From Paracidovorax konjaci (GTDB lineage: Bacteria; Pseudomonadota; Gammaproteobacteria; Burkholderiales; Burkholderiaceae_C): DNA of 64,000 nucleotides. Numbering within the stretch: the stretch's first letter is position 1; every line of letters starts with the position of its first letter. The stretch is taken from positions 1 to 64,000 of the forward strand of contig NZ_FOMQ01000005.1 of assembly GCF_900112675.1 (NCBI RefSeq), in the 5' to 3' direction. The notes beneath the pieces are model-generated. The model had not been told where the DNA came from. It did not search any database and saw only the letters and a list, made by a program, of their open reading frames with translations. A program made the translations under genes and the position numbers. This document shows, piece after piece, positions 45,842 through 56,421 of this stretch.

Positions 45842-46756
45842 ATGTCCACTGCAGCCCCTTCCTCCCAGCGCCTGGGCCTGATCGCCCTCCTCGTCGTGAC
45901 CCTCGTGTGGGGCACGACTTTCCCGTCCATGAAGCTGCTGGCCTCGTCCGGCCTGGACGCGCTGCAGCTCATCTGGGCGCGCTTCGCGATCGCGCTCACC
46001 GTGCTGGCGCCGTTCTGGTGGAGCATGCGCCGCGCCGAGCGGCGCTGGGGGCTGGTGCTGGGCCTGCTGCTGTTCTTCGCCTTCTGGCTCCAGATCGAGG
46101 GGCTGGCGCGCACCAGCAGCAACCGCAATGCCTTCGTCACCGGGCTCAACGTGCTGGTGGTTCCGCTGCTGGCGATGGCCGCGCTGTCGCGGCGGTATGG
46201 CTGGCAGCTCTGGGCCGCCTGCGCGCTGGCCCTGGCCGGCATGGCGCTGATGTTCCACGAGGACGAGCCCTGGAACCTGGGCGATACCCTCACGCTGGCC
46301 AGCACGCTTTTCTACGCGATCTACATCCTGGCGCTGGAAGAATGCGCGCGGCGCACGGCCGCGCAGCCATTGCGCGCCACGCGCATGGCCGCCGCGCAGG
46401 CCGCCGCGATGCTGGTGGCCTCGACCGCGCTGCTCGGCATGCGCCATGGCGGCGTGGCCTCGACGCTGGAGGCCCTGTCCGCCCTGCCCGTGCCCTCGGC
46501 CGCCGCGCTGGCCTACCTGGGCGTGGTCGCCAGCGTGGTGGTGGTGACCCTGCAGGCCTGGGGCCAGCAGCGCGTGGACGCGATGCGCAGCGCCATCGTG
46601 TTCGGTCTGGAGCCGGTGTTCGCCGCCCTCACCGCCTGGTGGCTGATTGGTGAACGCCTGGGCATGCTGGGCATCGCGGGGGCGGCGCTCATCGTGGCGG
46701 CGCTGGTGTTCAGCCAGTGGCAGCCGGGCCCCGCACCGGCACGCGCGGCGGAATAG
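45842..46756 (+). CDS. EamA/DMT-family transporter
   Basis: A 304-residue inner-membrane protein of the drug/metabolite transporter superfamily with ten helices in two EamA repeats. The first repeat begins LIALLVVTLVWGTTFPSMKLL and includes ARFAIALTVLAPFW; the second has TLTLASTLFYAIYILALEECAR and ends SAIVFGLEPVFAALTAWWLIGERLGMLGIAGAALIVAAL. Members export amino acids or other metabolites; the substrate here is unknown. The ATG at 45842 is preferred because the open frame before it runs through repeat copy B. It converges with mrdA, and a strong bidirectional hairpin separates them. Confidence 0.92.
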   Translation: MSTAAPSSQRLGLIALLVVTLVWGTTFPSMKLLASSGLDALQLIWARFAIALTVLAPFWWSMRRAERRWGLVLGLLLFFAFWLQIEGLARTSSNRNAFVTGLNVLVVPLLAMAALSRRYGWQLWAACALALAGMALMFHEDEPWNLGDTLTLASTLFYAIYILALEECARRTAAQPLRATRMAAAQAAAMLVASTALLGMRHGGVASTLEALSALPVPSAAALAYLGVVASVVVVTLQAWGQQRVDAMRSAIVFGLEPVFAALTAWWLIGERLGMLGIAGAALIVAALVFSQWQPGPAPARAAE

Positions 46757-46786
46757 CCACGCGGCGGCCGGCCACCGCCGCGTGGC
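46756..46786. terminator. Bidirectional hairpin between EamA gene and mrdA
   Basis: A perfect 12-bp stem, GCCACGCGGCGG (46756-46767... loop ...) with CCGCCGCGTGGC (46775-46786), lies between two convergent stop codons. It lacks a T-run on either strand; it may block RNA polymerase or exonuclease from both sides. Confidence 0.5.
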
Positions 46787-46807
46787 GGTTCCGCCGGCGC
46801 CTGCCCT

Positions 46808-48748
46808 TCAAGGCTCCACGACCTGCACATCCTCGGCGCGCAGGGGCGTGCCGATGGGCGCAGCGGCTTGGCCCTTGCGCACGGCGTCCATGTCCTGCGC
46901 GTTGGGGTATTGGCCGAGCAGCCAGTAGTCGAACACGCGCCGGGCGATGGGCGCGGCATGCGCGGCGCCGAAGCCCGCGTTCTCGACGATCACGGCCAGT
47001 GCGATGCGGGGCTCTTCGGCCGGAGCGAATGCCGCGAAGAGCGAGTGGTCGCGCTGGTGCTCTTCCAGAGCGCGGGCGTTGTATTTGACGTTCTGGCCCA
47101 GCGACACGGCCTGGGCCGTGCCCGTCTTGCCCGCCGAGGTATACGGGGCGCCCGCGAAGACGCGCGTGCCCGTGCCGCCTTTGTTCACGGCCACCAGCGC
47201 GTTGCGGACCAGGTCCACGTTCTTGCGTGAAAAGCCGAGGTTCACGCCCGGCGGCTGCTCGATCTGCGTCACCTGCCCCGTCACCGTGTCGCGCACCGCC
47301 TTCACGAGGTGCGGCGTATAGCGCGTGCCACCGTTGGCGAGCGTGGCCTCCGCCACTGCCAGCTGCAGCATCGTGAAATTGTTGTAGCCCTGCCCGATGC
47401 CCAGCGACACCGTCTCGCCCGAATACCAGCGGCGCGTCTCCGGCCGCTTGTAGGTATTGCGTTTCCATTCGGTGCTGGGCAGCACGCCGCGCACTTCGCC
47501 GTTGATGTCGATGCCCGTGGGCTGCCCGAACCCCAGGGGCTTCATGAAATCGTGGATGGCATCCACGCCCATGTCCACCGCCAGCGAATAGAAATACGTG
47601 TTGCTGGAGAACTGGATGGCGCGGTGCATGTCCACGCCGCCCAGGCCGCCCTCGTGGCTGCGGAAGGTGTGACCGCCATAGGTGTAGAAGCCCGGGTCGT
47701 TGTAGACCTGCGTGGGAGAGCGCTTGTTCAATTGCAGCGCGCCCAGCGCCATGAAGGGCTTGTAGGTCGACCCCGGGGGATAGGTGCCGCGCAGCGCGCG
47801 GTTCAGCAGCGGCTTGTCGATCGACTCGTTGAGCGCCTGCCAGTTTTCCGAATCGATGCCCTCCACGAACAGGTTCGGGTCGAAGGTGGGCTTGGAGACC
47901 AGCGTGAGGATCTCGCCATTGCGCGGGTCGATCGCCACCAGTGCGCCGCGGCGCTCGCCGAACATGTCCTCGACGAGCTTCTGCAGCTTGATGTCGATCG
48001 AGAGCATCACCGTGTTGCCCGGCGTGGCGGGATGGCTCGCGAGGCGCCGCACCGCATGGCCGCCGGCCGAGGTTTCCATGCGCTCCACGCCGGTCAGGCC
48101 GTGCAGCGTGTTCTCCTGGCTCTGCTCGATGCCGAGCTTGCCGATATGGTCGGTGCCGCGGTAGTTGGCGGCATCCTCGGAATCCTCGATGCGCTCCTTC
48201 TCGCGCTGGTTGATGCGGCCGATGTAACCGATGGCATGGCTTCCGATGTCGCCCAGCGGGTAGTTGCGAAAGAGCCGCGCCTTGATGTCCACGCCGGGGA
48301 AACGGTACCGCTGTGCGGTGAAGCGCGCCACCTCCTGGTCCGTGAGGCGCGTGCGGATGGGCAGGGACTCGAAGCTCCGCGACTCGTCCATCAGCCGCTT
48401 GAAGCGCCGCCGGTCGCGCGCGTGGATCTCCACGACCTTGGACAGCTCGTCGATCGTCTCTTCGAGCGATCCCACCTTGGAGGGCGTGATCTCCAGCGTG
48501 TAGGCGGAGTAGTTGGTGGCGAGCACCACGCCGTTGCGGTCCTGGATGAGGCCGCGGTTGGGCACGATCGGCACCACGGCCGTGCGGTTGCTCTCGGCCT
48601 GGTCGGCGAGGTCTTCGTGCCGCACCACCTGCAGCACGAGCAGGCGCGCCACGATGAGGCACATGGCGAGCAGCACCACGAGCCCCACGACGATCACGCG
48701 CGTGCGGAAACGCGAGAGATCGGCTTCGGTATTGCGCAGCTCGGTCAT
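46808..48748 (-). CDS. mrdA: Penicillin-binding protein 2 (elongasome transpeptidase)
   Basis: PBP2 cross-links peptidoglycan during cell elongation with RodA. The 646-residue product has one N-terminal helix (about residues 17-39), the PBP dimerisation domain, and the transpeptidase motifs STYK (in GTYPPGSTYKPFMAL), SSN (in IQFSSNTYFYS) and KTGT (in SAGKTGTAQAVSLG). Length and motif order fit the class B enzyme. It is the last gene seen of mreB-mreC-mreD-mrdA on the minus strand; mreD ends 45 bases upstream. rodA, often next, is not here: a convergent EamA gene follows instead. Confidence 0.96.
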   Translation of the reverse strand: MTELRNTEADLSRFRTRVIVVGLVVLLAMCLIVARLLVLQVVRHEDLADQAESNRTAVVPIVPNRGLIQDRNGVVLATNYSAYTLEITPSKVGSLEETIDELSKVVEIHARDRRRFKRLMDESRSFESLPIRTRLTDQEVARFTAQRYRFPGVDIKARLFRNYPLGDIGSHAIGYIGRINQREKERIEDSEDAANYRGTDHIGKLGIEQSQENTLHGLTGVERMETSAGGHAVRRLASHPATPGNTVMLSIDIKLQKLVEDMFGERRGALVAIDPRNGEILTLVSKPTFDPNLFVEGIDSENWQALNESIDKPLLNRALRGTYPPGSTYKPFMALGALQLNKRSPTQVYNDPGFYTYGGHTFRSHEGGLGGVDMHRAIQFSSNTYFYSLAVDMGVDAIHDFMKPLGFGQPTGIDINGEVRGVLPSTEWKRNTYKRPETRRWYSGETVSLGIGQGYNNFTMLQLAVAEATLANGGTRYTPHLVKAVRDTVTGQVTQIEQPPGVNLGFSRKNVDLVRNALVAVNKGGTGTRVFAGAPYTSAGKTGTAQAVSLGQNVKYNARALEEHQRDHSLFAAFAPAEEPRIALAVIVENAGFGAAHAAPIARRVFDYWLLGQYPNAQDMDAVRKGQAAAPIGTPLRAEDVQVVEP

Positions 48749-48793
48749 CGCAACTCGGTCAGGTCGGCAGGACGGGGGGCAACAGGAACGGCC

Positions 48794-49312
48794 TCAGAGC
48801 GGCCGGTTCTCGTCGCGGTCGGGCGGGCGGCGCTGCGGCGCCAGCAGCACCCAGCTGGCCAGCGGCCACAGCAGCGCCTCGAGCGCCGGAGCGATCAGCC
48901 CGTCGAGCCGGGGAAGGATGCCGCCGGACACCATGCGCACGAGCAGTTCGATCACATGCGCCACCACGAACAGCGGCAACACTTGCAGCGCCTGCGAGAA
49001 CGGGCTGAACCACAGGAGGCGACGGTGCAGATAGATGGCGCCGTACATCATGGCGCAGTAGGCCAGCGCGTGCTGGCCCAGCAGCGCCGTCTGGTAGACA
49101 TCCATGCACAGGCCCATGCCGAAGGCCACGCCCATGCCGACGCGCTGCGGCTGGTGGACACCCCAGAAAACCAGCAGCACCATGACGAGATCGGGCGTCC
49201 ACACCACGCGGCCGAGCGGCAGCATGTTGAACGCCAGCGCCAGCAGCAGGCTGAGGGCGATGAAGGCGGGGCGAACGGGCAGCAGCAGCTGCTCGCCACG
49301 GGGCATGATCAT
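48794..49312 (-). CDS. mreD: Rod shape-determining protein MreD
   Basis: A 172-residue inner-membrane protein with about five helices that links MreC to the elongation complex. It starts MIMPRGEQLLLPVRPAFIALSLLLALAFNMLPLGR and carries the family stretch WTPDLVMVLLVFWGVHQPQRVGMGVAFGMGLCMDVYQTALLGQHALAY. Its ATG overlaps the mreC stop in an ATGA junction. The C-terminal PQRRPPDRDENRPL tail is charged and cytoplasmic. It is placed between mreC and mrdA as in most beta-proteobacteria. Confidence 0.93.
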   Translation of the reverse strand: MIMPRGEQLLLPVRPAFIALSLLLALAFNMLPLGRVVWTPDLVMVLLVFWGVHQPQRVGMGVAFGMGLCMDVYQTALLGQHALAYCAMMYGAIYLHRRLLWFSPFSQALQVLPLFVVAHVIELLVRMVSGGILPRLDGLIAPALEALLWPLASWVLLAPQRRPPDRDENRPL

Positions 49313-50226
49313 CGGCGGCTCCCCTTGCGGGTGGGTGCGGCTTCCGCGGCCGGGCGCTCGGGCAGGCCGGGGTCCAGCGGCTGCAACACCATTACGTGCC
49401 GCGCTCCTTGCGCCTGCGCGAGCGGCGCGCAGTAGATGCGGGCAAATGCGGAATCGGCGCGGCGCTCCACGCGCACGATGCGCGCCACGGGCAGCCCCGG
49501 CGGGTACAACCCGTCCACGCCGCTGGTGGTGAGCAGGTCGCCTTCCTGGACATCGGCATTGCTTGGCATGAAGCGCAGCTCCATGCCGCCGCCGTGCGCG
49601 ATCACGGGGTCGCCATACGCCACGCCGCGCGCGCCCGTGCGCACATTCATGGTGGGGATCGCCTGGTCGCGGTCGATGAGCAGGGTGACCTCGCTCAGGA
49701 AGGGGTGCACCCGGGTGACCTGTCCGAGCATGCCCGATTCGTCCATGACGGGCGAACCCAGCGCAATGCCGGCCACCTGGCCCTGGTCGATCATCACGCG
49801 GCGGGTGTAGGGATCGGCCGCGTCGTAGATCACCTGCGCGGCCTTCGCGGGGGTCTTCAGCCGGTCGCGCAACTGCAGCAGCTTGCGCAGCCGCTCGTTC
49901 TCCTGGAGCAGCTGGTCGCCCTGGTTGGCACGCTGCGCCATCTCCACCATGCTGCGCCGCGCGGCGTCCACCTCGGCATGGGCCGACTCCTGCGTGCGCA
50001 GGTAGGCGAGGCCGCCGCCCACGAACTCCACCGGCTGCAGCATGACCCATTGCACGGGATAGAGCGCCACGGCAATGGCCTTGCGCAGGGGCTCGGTCAC
50101 CTGGAAACGCGCATCCGCCACCATCAGGAACAGCGCCAGCGCGCTGCACAGGGCCAGGCGGGCCCGCGGCGACGGACCTTGTTTCAGGAAAGACGGCGCG
50201 GACCGTTCGAGGGTACCGAGGGGCAT
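49309..50226 (-). CDS. mreC: Rod shape-determining protein MreC
   Basis: A 305-residue bitopic protein that organises the elongasome in the periplasm. A membrane helix lies near residues 22-40, followed by a coiled coil (about 75-115: EVDAARRSMVEMAQRANQGDQLLQENERLRKLLQLR). The two beta domains follow, with DPYTRRVMIDQGQVAGIALGSPVMDESGMLGQVTRVHPFLSEVTLLIDRDQAIP as the best conserved part. The C-terminal tail is Pro/Ala-rich and basic. It lies 128 bases after mreB and overlaps mreD by 4 bases. Confidence 0.95.
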   Translation of the reverse strand: MPLGTLERSAPSFLKQGPSPRARLALCSALALFLMVADARFQVTEPLRKAIAVALYPVQWVMLQPVEFVGGGLAYLRTQESAHAEVDAARRSMVEMAQRANQGDQLLQENERLRKLLQLRDRLKTPAKAAQVIYDAADPYTRRVMIDQGQVAGIALGSPVMDESGMLGQVTRVHPFLSEVTLLIDRDQAIPTMNVRTGARGVAYGDPVIAHGGGMELRFMPSNADVQEGDLLTTSGVDGLYPPGLPVARIVRVERRADSAFARIYCAPLAQAQGARHVMVLQPLDPGLPERPAAEAAPTRKGSRR

Positions 50227-50354
50227 GGCTGGGAGGAACTGCCGCTGGAAATCGTCAGGCGGGGTGGCCCGGGCCGGGCCGGGCCGCGCATGCGCCGGAC
50301 GGGCGGGACGCCCGACCCGCGGTCCTGCGGCCCCATCCCTCCAGCGCGGTCATG

Positions 50355-51398
<1,044 letters not shown>

Positions 51399-51603
51399 TC
51401 AAAAATCCTCTCGGGCACGGCATGCACGTCGGCCTGCCATCGCCGGGTGTTTAGGGGGTGTTTATTGGCTTTTTTCGCACAATGACCGGCAGTTGGGAGG
51501 GTATTGCGGCAAAGCCGGGATAATACCGCATCCCCTGTGAATAACTTCCGCTCGCCCAGAGCGCGGCGCAGCTTTACATCCCGTTTCCGCACCCGTTTTT
51601 CCT

Positions 51604-51903
51604 ATGGCACTGACACCCCAGGACATTGGCCGCATCGCCCATCTGGCACGGCTCGAATTGAGCCCCGAAGAAAGTGAGCGCATGCTCGCGCAACTCAATG
51701 GTTTCTTCGGCATCGTCGAGAAGATGCGGGCTGTGGATACCGCGGGCGTGCACCCCCTTTCCCACCCTGTCGCGGCCATTCAGGACATCGCCCTGCGGTT
51801 GCGCGAGGACGCCGTGGGCGAGCCCGATCGGCGCGAGGCCAACCAGCGCAGCGCCCCGGCGGTGGAGGGGGGCCTGTTCCTGGTCCCCAAGGTGATCGAA
51901 TAA
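51604..51903 (+). CDS. gatC: Asp/Glu-tRNA(Asn/Gln) amidotransferase subunit C
   Basis: GatC is the small scaffold subunit of the amidotransferase that turns misacylated Glu-tRNA(Gln) or Asp-tRNA(Asn) into the correct aminoacyl-tRNA. The 99-residue product has the family start [39 protein letters not shown] and the [13 protein letters not shown] loop. It is the first gene of gatCAB, with gatA following after 22 bases. It wraps between GatA and GatB in the complex. Its presence implies that this organism lacks at least one of GlnRS or AsnRS specificity, the usual situation in many bacteria. Confidence 0.96.
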   Translation: MALTPQDIGRIAHLARLELSPEESERMLAQLNGFFGIVEKMRAVDTAGVHPLSHPVAAIQDIALRLREDAVGEPDRREANQRSAPAVEGGLFLVPKVIE

Positions 51904-51925
51904 CAAGAATAAACAAACGCAATCC

Positions 51926-53422
51926 ATGACCGAACCCTCTTCCCTGCACACCCTGGGCGTGGCGGAACTCGCCTCGGCGCTGCGCAGCAAGCGCGTCTCC
52001 GCCGTCGAGGCGGCCCGACACTTCCTCTCCCGCATCCGGCAGCACACCGACCTGGGCGCATTCGTGAGCGTCAACGAAGACGCCACCCTGGCCCAGGCCC
52101 GCGCGCAGGATGCGGCCATCGCAGCCGGCACGGCCGGGCCGCTGGCCGGCGTGCCGATCGCCCACAAGGACATCTTCGTCACGCGCGATTTCCCCAGCAC
52201 GGCAGGTTCGAAGATGCTGGCGGGCTACCAGTCGCCCTTCGACGCCACCGTCGTCTCGCGGCTGGCCGATGCCGGGGCCGTGACGCTCGGCAAGCTCAAC
52301 TGCGACGAATTCGCCATGGGCTCGGCCAACGAGAACTCGGCCGTTCCGCCGCTGGATGCCGGCGCACCAGCGCCGGTGCGCAACCCCTGGGCCACGGACC
52401 GCGTGCCGGGCGGCTCCTCGGGCGGCAGCGCGGTGGCCGTGGCCGCGCGCCTGGCGCCCGCAGCGACGGGCACCGACACGGGGGGCTCGATCCGCCAGCC
52501 CTCGTCGTTCTGCGGCATCACCGGCATCAAGCCCACGTATGGCCGCGCAAGCCGCTACGGCATGATCGCCTTCGCTTCCAGCCTCGACCAGGCCGGCCCG
52601 ATGGCCCGCTCGGCCGAGGATTGCGCGTTGCTGCTGTCCTCGATCTGCGGGCCCGATCCCGACCGCGACTCGACCAGCCTCGACGTGCCCGCCGAAGACT
52701 TCTCGGCCCGGCTGAACGACGGCCTGGAAGGCCTGCGCATCGGCATCCCTGCCGAGTTCTTCGGCGATGGTTTGGCCGACGACGTGCGCGCCGCGGTGGA
52801 GGGCGCGCTGAAGGAATACGAGAAGCTCGGCGCAACGCTGGTGCCCATCCACCTGCCGCGCACCGAACTGTCCATCCCCGTGTACTACATCATCGCGCCG
52901 GCCGAGGCCTCCTCCAACCTCAGCCGTTTCGACGGCGTGAAGTTCGGCCACCGCGCGAAGGATTACACCGACCTGCTGGACATGTACAAGAAGACGCGCG
53001 CCGAAGGTTTCGGCGACGAGGTCAAGCGCCGCATCATGATCGGCACCTACGTGCTCTCGCACGGCTACTACGACGCGTACTACCTGCAGGCACAGAAGAT
53101 CCGCCGCATGATCGCCGACGACTTCCAGCAGGCCTTCAAGGAATGCGACCTGATCGCCGGCCCCGTGGCCCCCACCGTGGCCTGGAAGCTCGGCGAGCAC
53201 GGCAACGATCCCCTGGCCGACTACCTGGCCGACATCTTCACGCTGCCCGCCTCGCTGGCCGGCCTGCCCGGCATGAGCGTGCCCGCCGGCTTCGGTGCAG
53301 GCGGGCTGCCCGTGGGCCTGCAGCTCATCGGCAACTATTTCCAGGAAAGCCGGCTGCTGAATGCCGCGCACCGCCTGCAGCAGGCGACCGATTTCCACCT
53401 CCGTGCGCCGGGGGGCATCTGA
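51926..53422 (+). CDS. gatA: Asp/Glu-tRNA(Asn/Gln) amidotransferase subunit A
   Basis: GatA is the amidase that releases ammonia from glutamine. The 498-residue product carries the amidase-signature Ser-cisSer-Lys triad: the Lys in [12 protein letters not shown], the cis-Ser in [19 protein letters not shown], and the nucleophile in [16 protein letters not shown] short insert [18 protein letters not shown] precedes the glycine-rich motif. It lies 22 bases after gatC, and gatB starts 1 base after its stop. Length is in the usual 480-500 range. Nothing unusual is seen. Confidence 0.97.
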   Translation: MTEPSSLHTLGVAELASALRSKRVSAVEAARHFLSRIRQHTDLGAFVSVNEDATLAQARAQDAAIAAGTAGPLAGVPIAHKDIFVTRDFPSTAGSKMLAGYQSPFDATVVSRLADAGAVTLGKLNCDEFAMGSANENSAVPPLDAGAPAPVRNPWATDRVPGGSSGGSAVAVAARLAPAATGTDTGGSIRQPSSFCGITGIKPTYGRASRYGMIAFASSLDQAGPMARSAEDCALLLSSICGPDPDRDSTSLDVPAEDFSARLNDGLEGLRIGIPAEFFGDGLADDVRAAVEGALKEYEKLGATLVPIHLPRTELSIPVYYIIAPAEASSNLSRFDGVKFGHRAKDYTDLLDMYKKTRAEGFGDEVKRRIMIGTYVLSHGYYDAYYLQAQKIRRMIADDFQQAFKECDLIAGPVAPTVAWKLGEHGNDPLADYLADIFTLPASLAGLPGMSVPAGFGAGGLPVGLQLIGNYFQESRLLNAAHRLQQATDFHLRAPGGI

Positions 53423-53423
53423 C

Positions 53424-54875
53424 ATGACCGCGAAATTGATCCAGGGCTACGAGGTCGTCATCGGCTTCGAGACGCACACCCAGCTCGCCACGCAGAGCAA
53501 GATCTTCAGCCGTGCCTCCACCGCCTTCGGCGCCGAGCCCAACACGCAGGCCTGCGCGGTGGACCTCGCGCTGCCGGGCACCTTGCCCGTGATGAACCGC
53601 GAGGCCGTCGCCTGCGCCATCCGCCTGGGGCTGGCCCTGGGCTCCACCGTCGCGCCGGAGAGCATCTTCGCGCGCAAGAACTACTTCTACCCCGATCTGC
53701 CCAAGGGCTACCAGATCAGCCAGTTCGAGATCCCCGTGGTCCAGGGTGGCGAGGTGTCGTTCTATCTGGGCGAAGAGAAGAAGACCGTGCGCCTGGTGCG
53801 CGCGCATCTGGAGGAGGACGCGGGCAAATCGCTGCACGAGGATTTCATCGGCCAGTCCGGCATCGACCTCAACCGCGCGGGCACGCCGCTGCTGGAGATC
53901 GTGACCGAGCCCGACATCCGCTCCAGCGACGAGGCCGTGGCGTATGCCCGGGAACTGCACAAGATCGTCACCTGGATCGGCATCTGCGACGGCAACATGC
54001 AGGAAGGCTCGTTCCGCTGCGACGCCAACGTCTCCGTGCGCAAGCCGGGCCAGCCGCTGGGCACGCGCCGCGAGATCAAGAACCTGAACAGCTTCAAGTT
54101 CATGCAGCAGGCGATCGACTACGAGATCCGCTGGCAGATCGATCAGATCGAGGACGGCCACGCGATCCAGCAGGCCACCGTGCTCTTCAACCCCGACACG
54201 GGGGAGACACGCGCCATGCGCACCAAGGAAGACGCGGCCGATTACCGCTACTTCCCCGACCCGGACCTGCCGCCGCTACGGATTTCAGAGCAGTGGATCG
54301 AGCAGGAACGCCGGCACATGCCTGAATTGCCCCGCGCCATGGCGGCACGCTTCGTCGCCGACTACGGTCTGCCCGAGTACGACGCCACCACGCTCACGCA
54401 GAGCAAGGCGATGGCCGCCTACTTCGAAGAAGCCGCCAACGCCTGCGGGCAACCGAAGCTCGCCAGCAACTGGATCATGGGTGAGGTCTCGCGGCGCCTG
54501 AATGCCGGCGAGATCGCCATCGACGCGGTTCCGGTCAGCGCGGCGCAACTGGCCTCGCTGATCCGGCGCATCGCGGACGGCACGGTGTCCAACAACGCGG
54601 CCCGCCAGGTCTTCGAGGCGCTCTGGAGCGGCGAAGGCTCCGATGTCGATGCGATCATCGAATCCAAGGGCCTCAAGCAGATGAACGACTCCGGCGCCCT
54701 GGAGAAGATCATCGACGAGGTGATCGCCGCCAACCCCGACAACGTCGCCCAGTTCAAGGCCGGCAAGGACAAGGCGTTCAATGCGCTCGTGGGCCAGGCC
54801 ATGAAGGCCAGCCGCGGCAAGGCGAACCCGCAGCAGGTGAACGATCTGCTGCGCGCGCGGCTCGCGGCCTCCTGA
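53424..54875 (+). CDS. gatB: Asp/Glu-tRNA(Asn/Gln) amidotransferase subunit B
   Basis: GatB binds the misacylated tRNA, activates it with ATP and receives ammonia from GatA. The 483-residue product starts [21 protein letters not shown] and contains the catalytic-site stretch [24 protein letters not shown] and [31 protein letters not shown]. The C-terminal YqeY-like domain ends [16 protein letters not shown]. It begins one base after the gatA stop. A terminator-like hairpin lies 16 bases downstream. The frame also opens 63 bases upstream inside gatA, but the chosen start fits the family. Confidence 0.97.
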   Translation: MTAKLIQGYEVVIGFETHTQLATQSKIFSRASTAFGAEPNTQACAVDLALPGTLPVMNREAVACAIRLGLALGSTVAPESIFARKNYFYPDLPKGYQISQFEIPVVQGGEVSFYLGEEKKTVRLVRAHLEEDAGKSLHEDFIGQSGIDLNRAGTPLLEIVTEPDIRSSDEAVAYARELHKIVTWIGICDGNMQEGSFRCDANVSVRKPGQPLGTRREIKNLNSFKFMQQAIDYEIRWQIDQIEDGHAIQQATVLFNPDTGETRAMRTKEDAADYRYFPDPDLPPLRISEQWIEQERRHMPELPRAMAARFVADYGLPEYDATTLTQSKAMAAYFEEAANACGQPKLASNWIMGEVSRRLNAGEIAIDAVPVSAAQLASLIRRIADGTVSNNAARQVFEALWSGEGSDVDAIIESKGLKQMNDSGALEKIIDEVIAANPDNVAQFKAGKDKAFNALVGQAMKASRGKANPQQVNDLLRARLAAS

Positions 54876-54890
54876 GGCCCTACCTCGGGG

Positions 54891-54910
54891 TGCCCGGTGT
54901 CTGCCGGGCA
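54891..54910. terminator. Hairpin after gatB (no T-tract)
   Basis: A perfect 7-bp stem TGCCCGG (54891-54897) / CCGGGCA (54904-54910) lies between the convergent gatB and DUF4124-like genes. Lack of a T-run makes its terminator role uncertain. Confidence 0.35.
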
Positions 54911-54957
54911 TGGGTTCCGGCGGTGCCGGGGCACGCAGCCGGAGGCCGGCGCGGCGC

Positions 54958-55635
54958 TCAGGGCGCGGCCGGTACGGGCACCGGCACGCGCTGCTGCGCG
55001 GCCCAGAGCTGGCGCAGCACGGCCAGTTCCGCATCGAAGCGCTGGTGCACGCGGCGCTTTTCCTGTTCCTGCGCAGCGATGAAACGCTGCTGCTCGGCCA
55101 CCGCATCTTCCTGTTCGGCGATCTGGCGGCGCAGCGCCATGGGCGCCTTGGCCGGATCGCGGCGGTAGAACTCCATCTCGGCATCGAGCCCCTTGCGCTG
55201 GCGGCGCAACTCCGCCACGCGCTTCTCGGCCACGGCGGTCACGTCGTCGACCTGCGCGATGGCCGCGGCGCGCTCGGCATCGTGCGCGGCCTGGTCCGGA
55301 TAGCGCGCGACCAGCACGCGCTCGCGGCGCCGCTCATCGGCAATGCGGGCGCGCTCCTCGGCATCCTTGCGGCGCTGGGCCTCCAGGGCAGCGCGTTCCT
55401 GGTCGGTGAGCACCGGGCCGACCCGGGCGCGCTCGGTACCCGACGGGCTCAGCACGCGCTGTTCCCGGTCGGAGCATTCGGCAATCGGGCGGTCGGCCGT
55501 GAGGCGCCGGCCTTTGGCGTCCACGCAGGTATAGATGCCACCGGCGCCGGACTGCGGCTGGGCGCCCGCGGAAGTCGAGCACAGCGCGGTCAGTACCGCT
55601 CCGCCTCCCACGCTCCAGATGGCCAGTTTCTTCAC
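54958..55635 (-). CDS. Exported DUF4124-like coiled-coil protein
   Basis: A 225-residue exported protein of unknown function. A signal peptide covers about residues 1-25 (ending TSAGA). Residues 33-75 (GIYTCVDAKGRRLTADRPIAECSDREQRVLSPSGT) resemble the DUF4124 module, with two cysteines (37 and 54) that could pair. The rest is a long Arg/Glu/Ala-rich coiled coil to about residue 215, followed by a short Pro/Val tail. It may form an elongated periplasmic dimer. It lies 63 bases after pyrE on the same strand and converges with gatB. Confidence 0.8.
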   Translation of the reverse strand: MKKLAIWSVGGGAVLTALCSTSAGAQPQSGAGGIYTCVDAKGRRLTADRPIAECSDREQRVLSPSGTERARVGPVLTDQERAALEAQRRKDAEERARIADERRRERVLVARYPDQAAHDAERAAAIAQVDDVTAVAEKRVAELRRQRKGLDAEMEFYRRDPAKAPMALRRQIAEQEDAVAEQQRFIAAQEQEKRRVHQRFDAELAVLRQLWAAQQRVPVPVPAAP

Positions 55636-55698
55636 CTGAGGGATTTCCTTTGTTGTCCCGCTTCCCTGCGCCGCCCCGACCGGGGCCGGCGCAAGGAT

Positions 55699-56421
55699 TC
55701 AGACGCCGTAGCGCTGGCGGTAGGCCAGCACGCGTTCGTGGTGGGACGCCGTCTCGGAGCCACCACGCTCCTGAAGATACTGCAATAAATCTGCCAGCTT
55801 GGCGATGGTGCAGACCTGCATGCCCAGTTGCTCGCGCACATACTGGACGGCGCTGTGATCGACATCGCGGCCACCTTCGGTCGCCTTTTCCTGGCGGTCG
55901 AGGGCGATGGCCATGGCATGCGGCACGGCACCGGCGGCACGGATGAGCGCGATGGATTCGCGCGCGGCGGTCCCGGCGGACATCACGTCGTCCACGATGA
56001 GCACCCGGCCCTGCAAGGGTGCGCCCACCAGCGTGCCGCCTTCCCCGTGGTCCTTGGCTTCCTTGCGGTTGTAGGCAAAGGGCACGTTGCGCCCGTGGCG
56101 TGCCAGTTCCACCGCCACGGTGGCGGCCAGGGGGATGCCCTTGTACGCGGGGCCGAAGACCATGTCGAATTCGATCCCGCTCGCCAGCAGGGCTTTTGCA
56201 TAGAATCCCGCGAGCCGGCCCATCTTGGCGCCGTCGTCGAAGAGCCCCGCATTGAAGAAGTAGGGGCTCATCCGGCCCGCCTTGGTCTTGAATTCGCCGA
56301 AGCGCAGCACCCCCGCCTCCACGGCGAAGTGCACGAATTCCTGCGCGAGGCGGTCCGGCGAACCGCCCTCGCCCTCCACCACCGCCCCCGTCTGCTGCTG
56401 CCGCGTGCCGTCTGCCACCAT
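55699..56421 (-). CDS. pyrE: Orotate phosphoribosyltransferase
   Basis: PyrE joins orotate and PRPP to give OMP in pyrimidine synthesis. The 240-residue product has the PRPP-binding motif VLIVDDVMSAGTAARES and the substrate segment GEFKTKAGRMSPYFFNAGLFDDG, AYKGIPLAATVAVEL and AYNRKEAKDHGEGG. The ATG at 56421 adds about 20 residues before the conserved LAQEFVHFAVEAGVL; a later non-ATG start is possible. Its start codon overlaps that of the divergent exonuclease gene by two bases in CATG, so each promoter must lie inside the other gene. A weak coupling to the downstream exported protein is likely. Confidence 0.95.
   Translation of the reverse strand: MVADGTRQQQTGAVVEGEGGSPDRLAQEFVHFAVEAGVLRFGEFKTKAGRMSPYFFNAGLFDDGAKMGRLAGFYAKALLASGIEFDMVFGPAYKGIPLAATVAVELARHGRNVPFAYNRKEAKDHGEGGTLVGAPLQGRVLIVDDVMSAGTAARESIALIRAAGAVPHAMAIALDRQEKATEGGRDVDHSAVQYVREQLGMQVCTIAKLADLLQYLQERGGSETASHHERVLAYRQRYGV

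Noticed and set aside
51399-51603. Possible sigma70 promoters for mreB and gatC in the divergent gap
   Set aside because: A GATAAT-like hexamer exists near 51519 but the spacing to any -35 is poor, so no feature was called.
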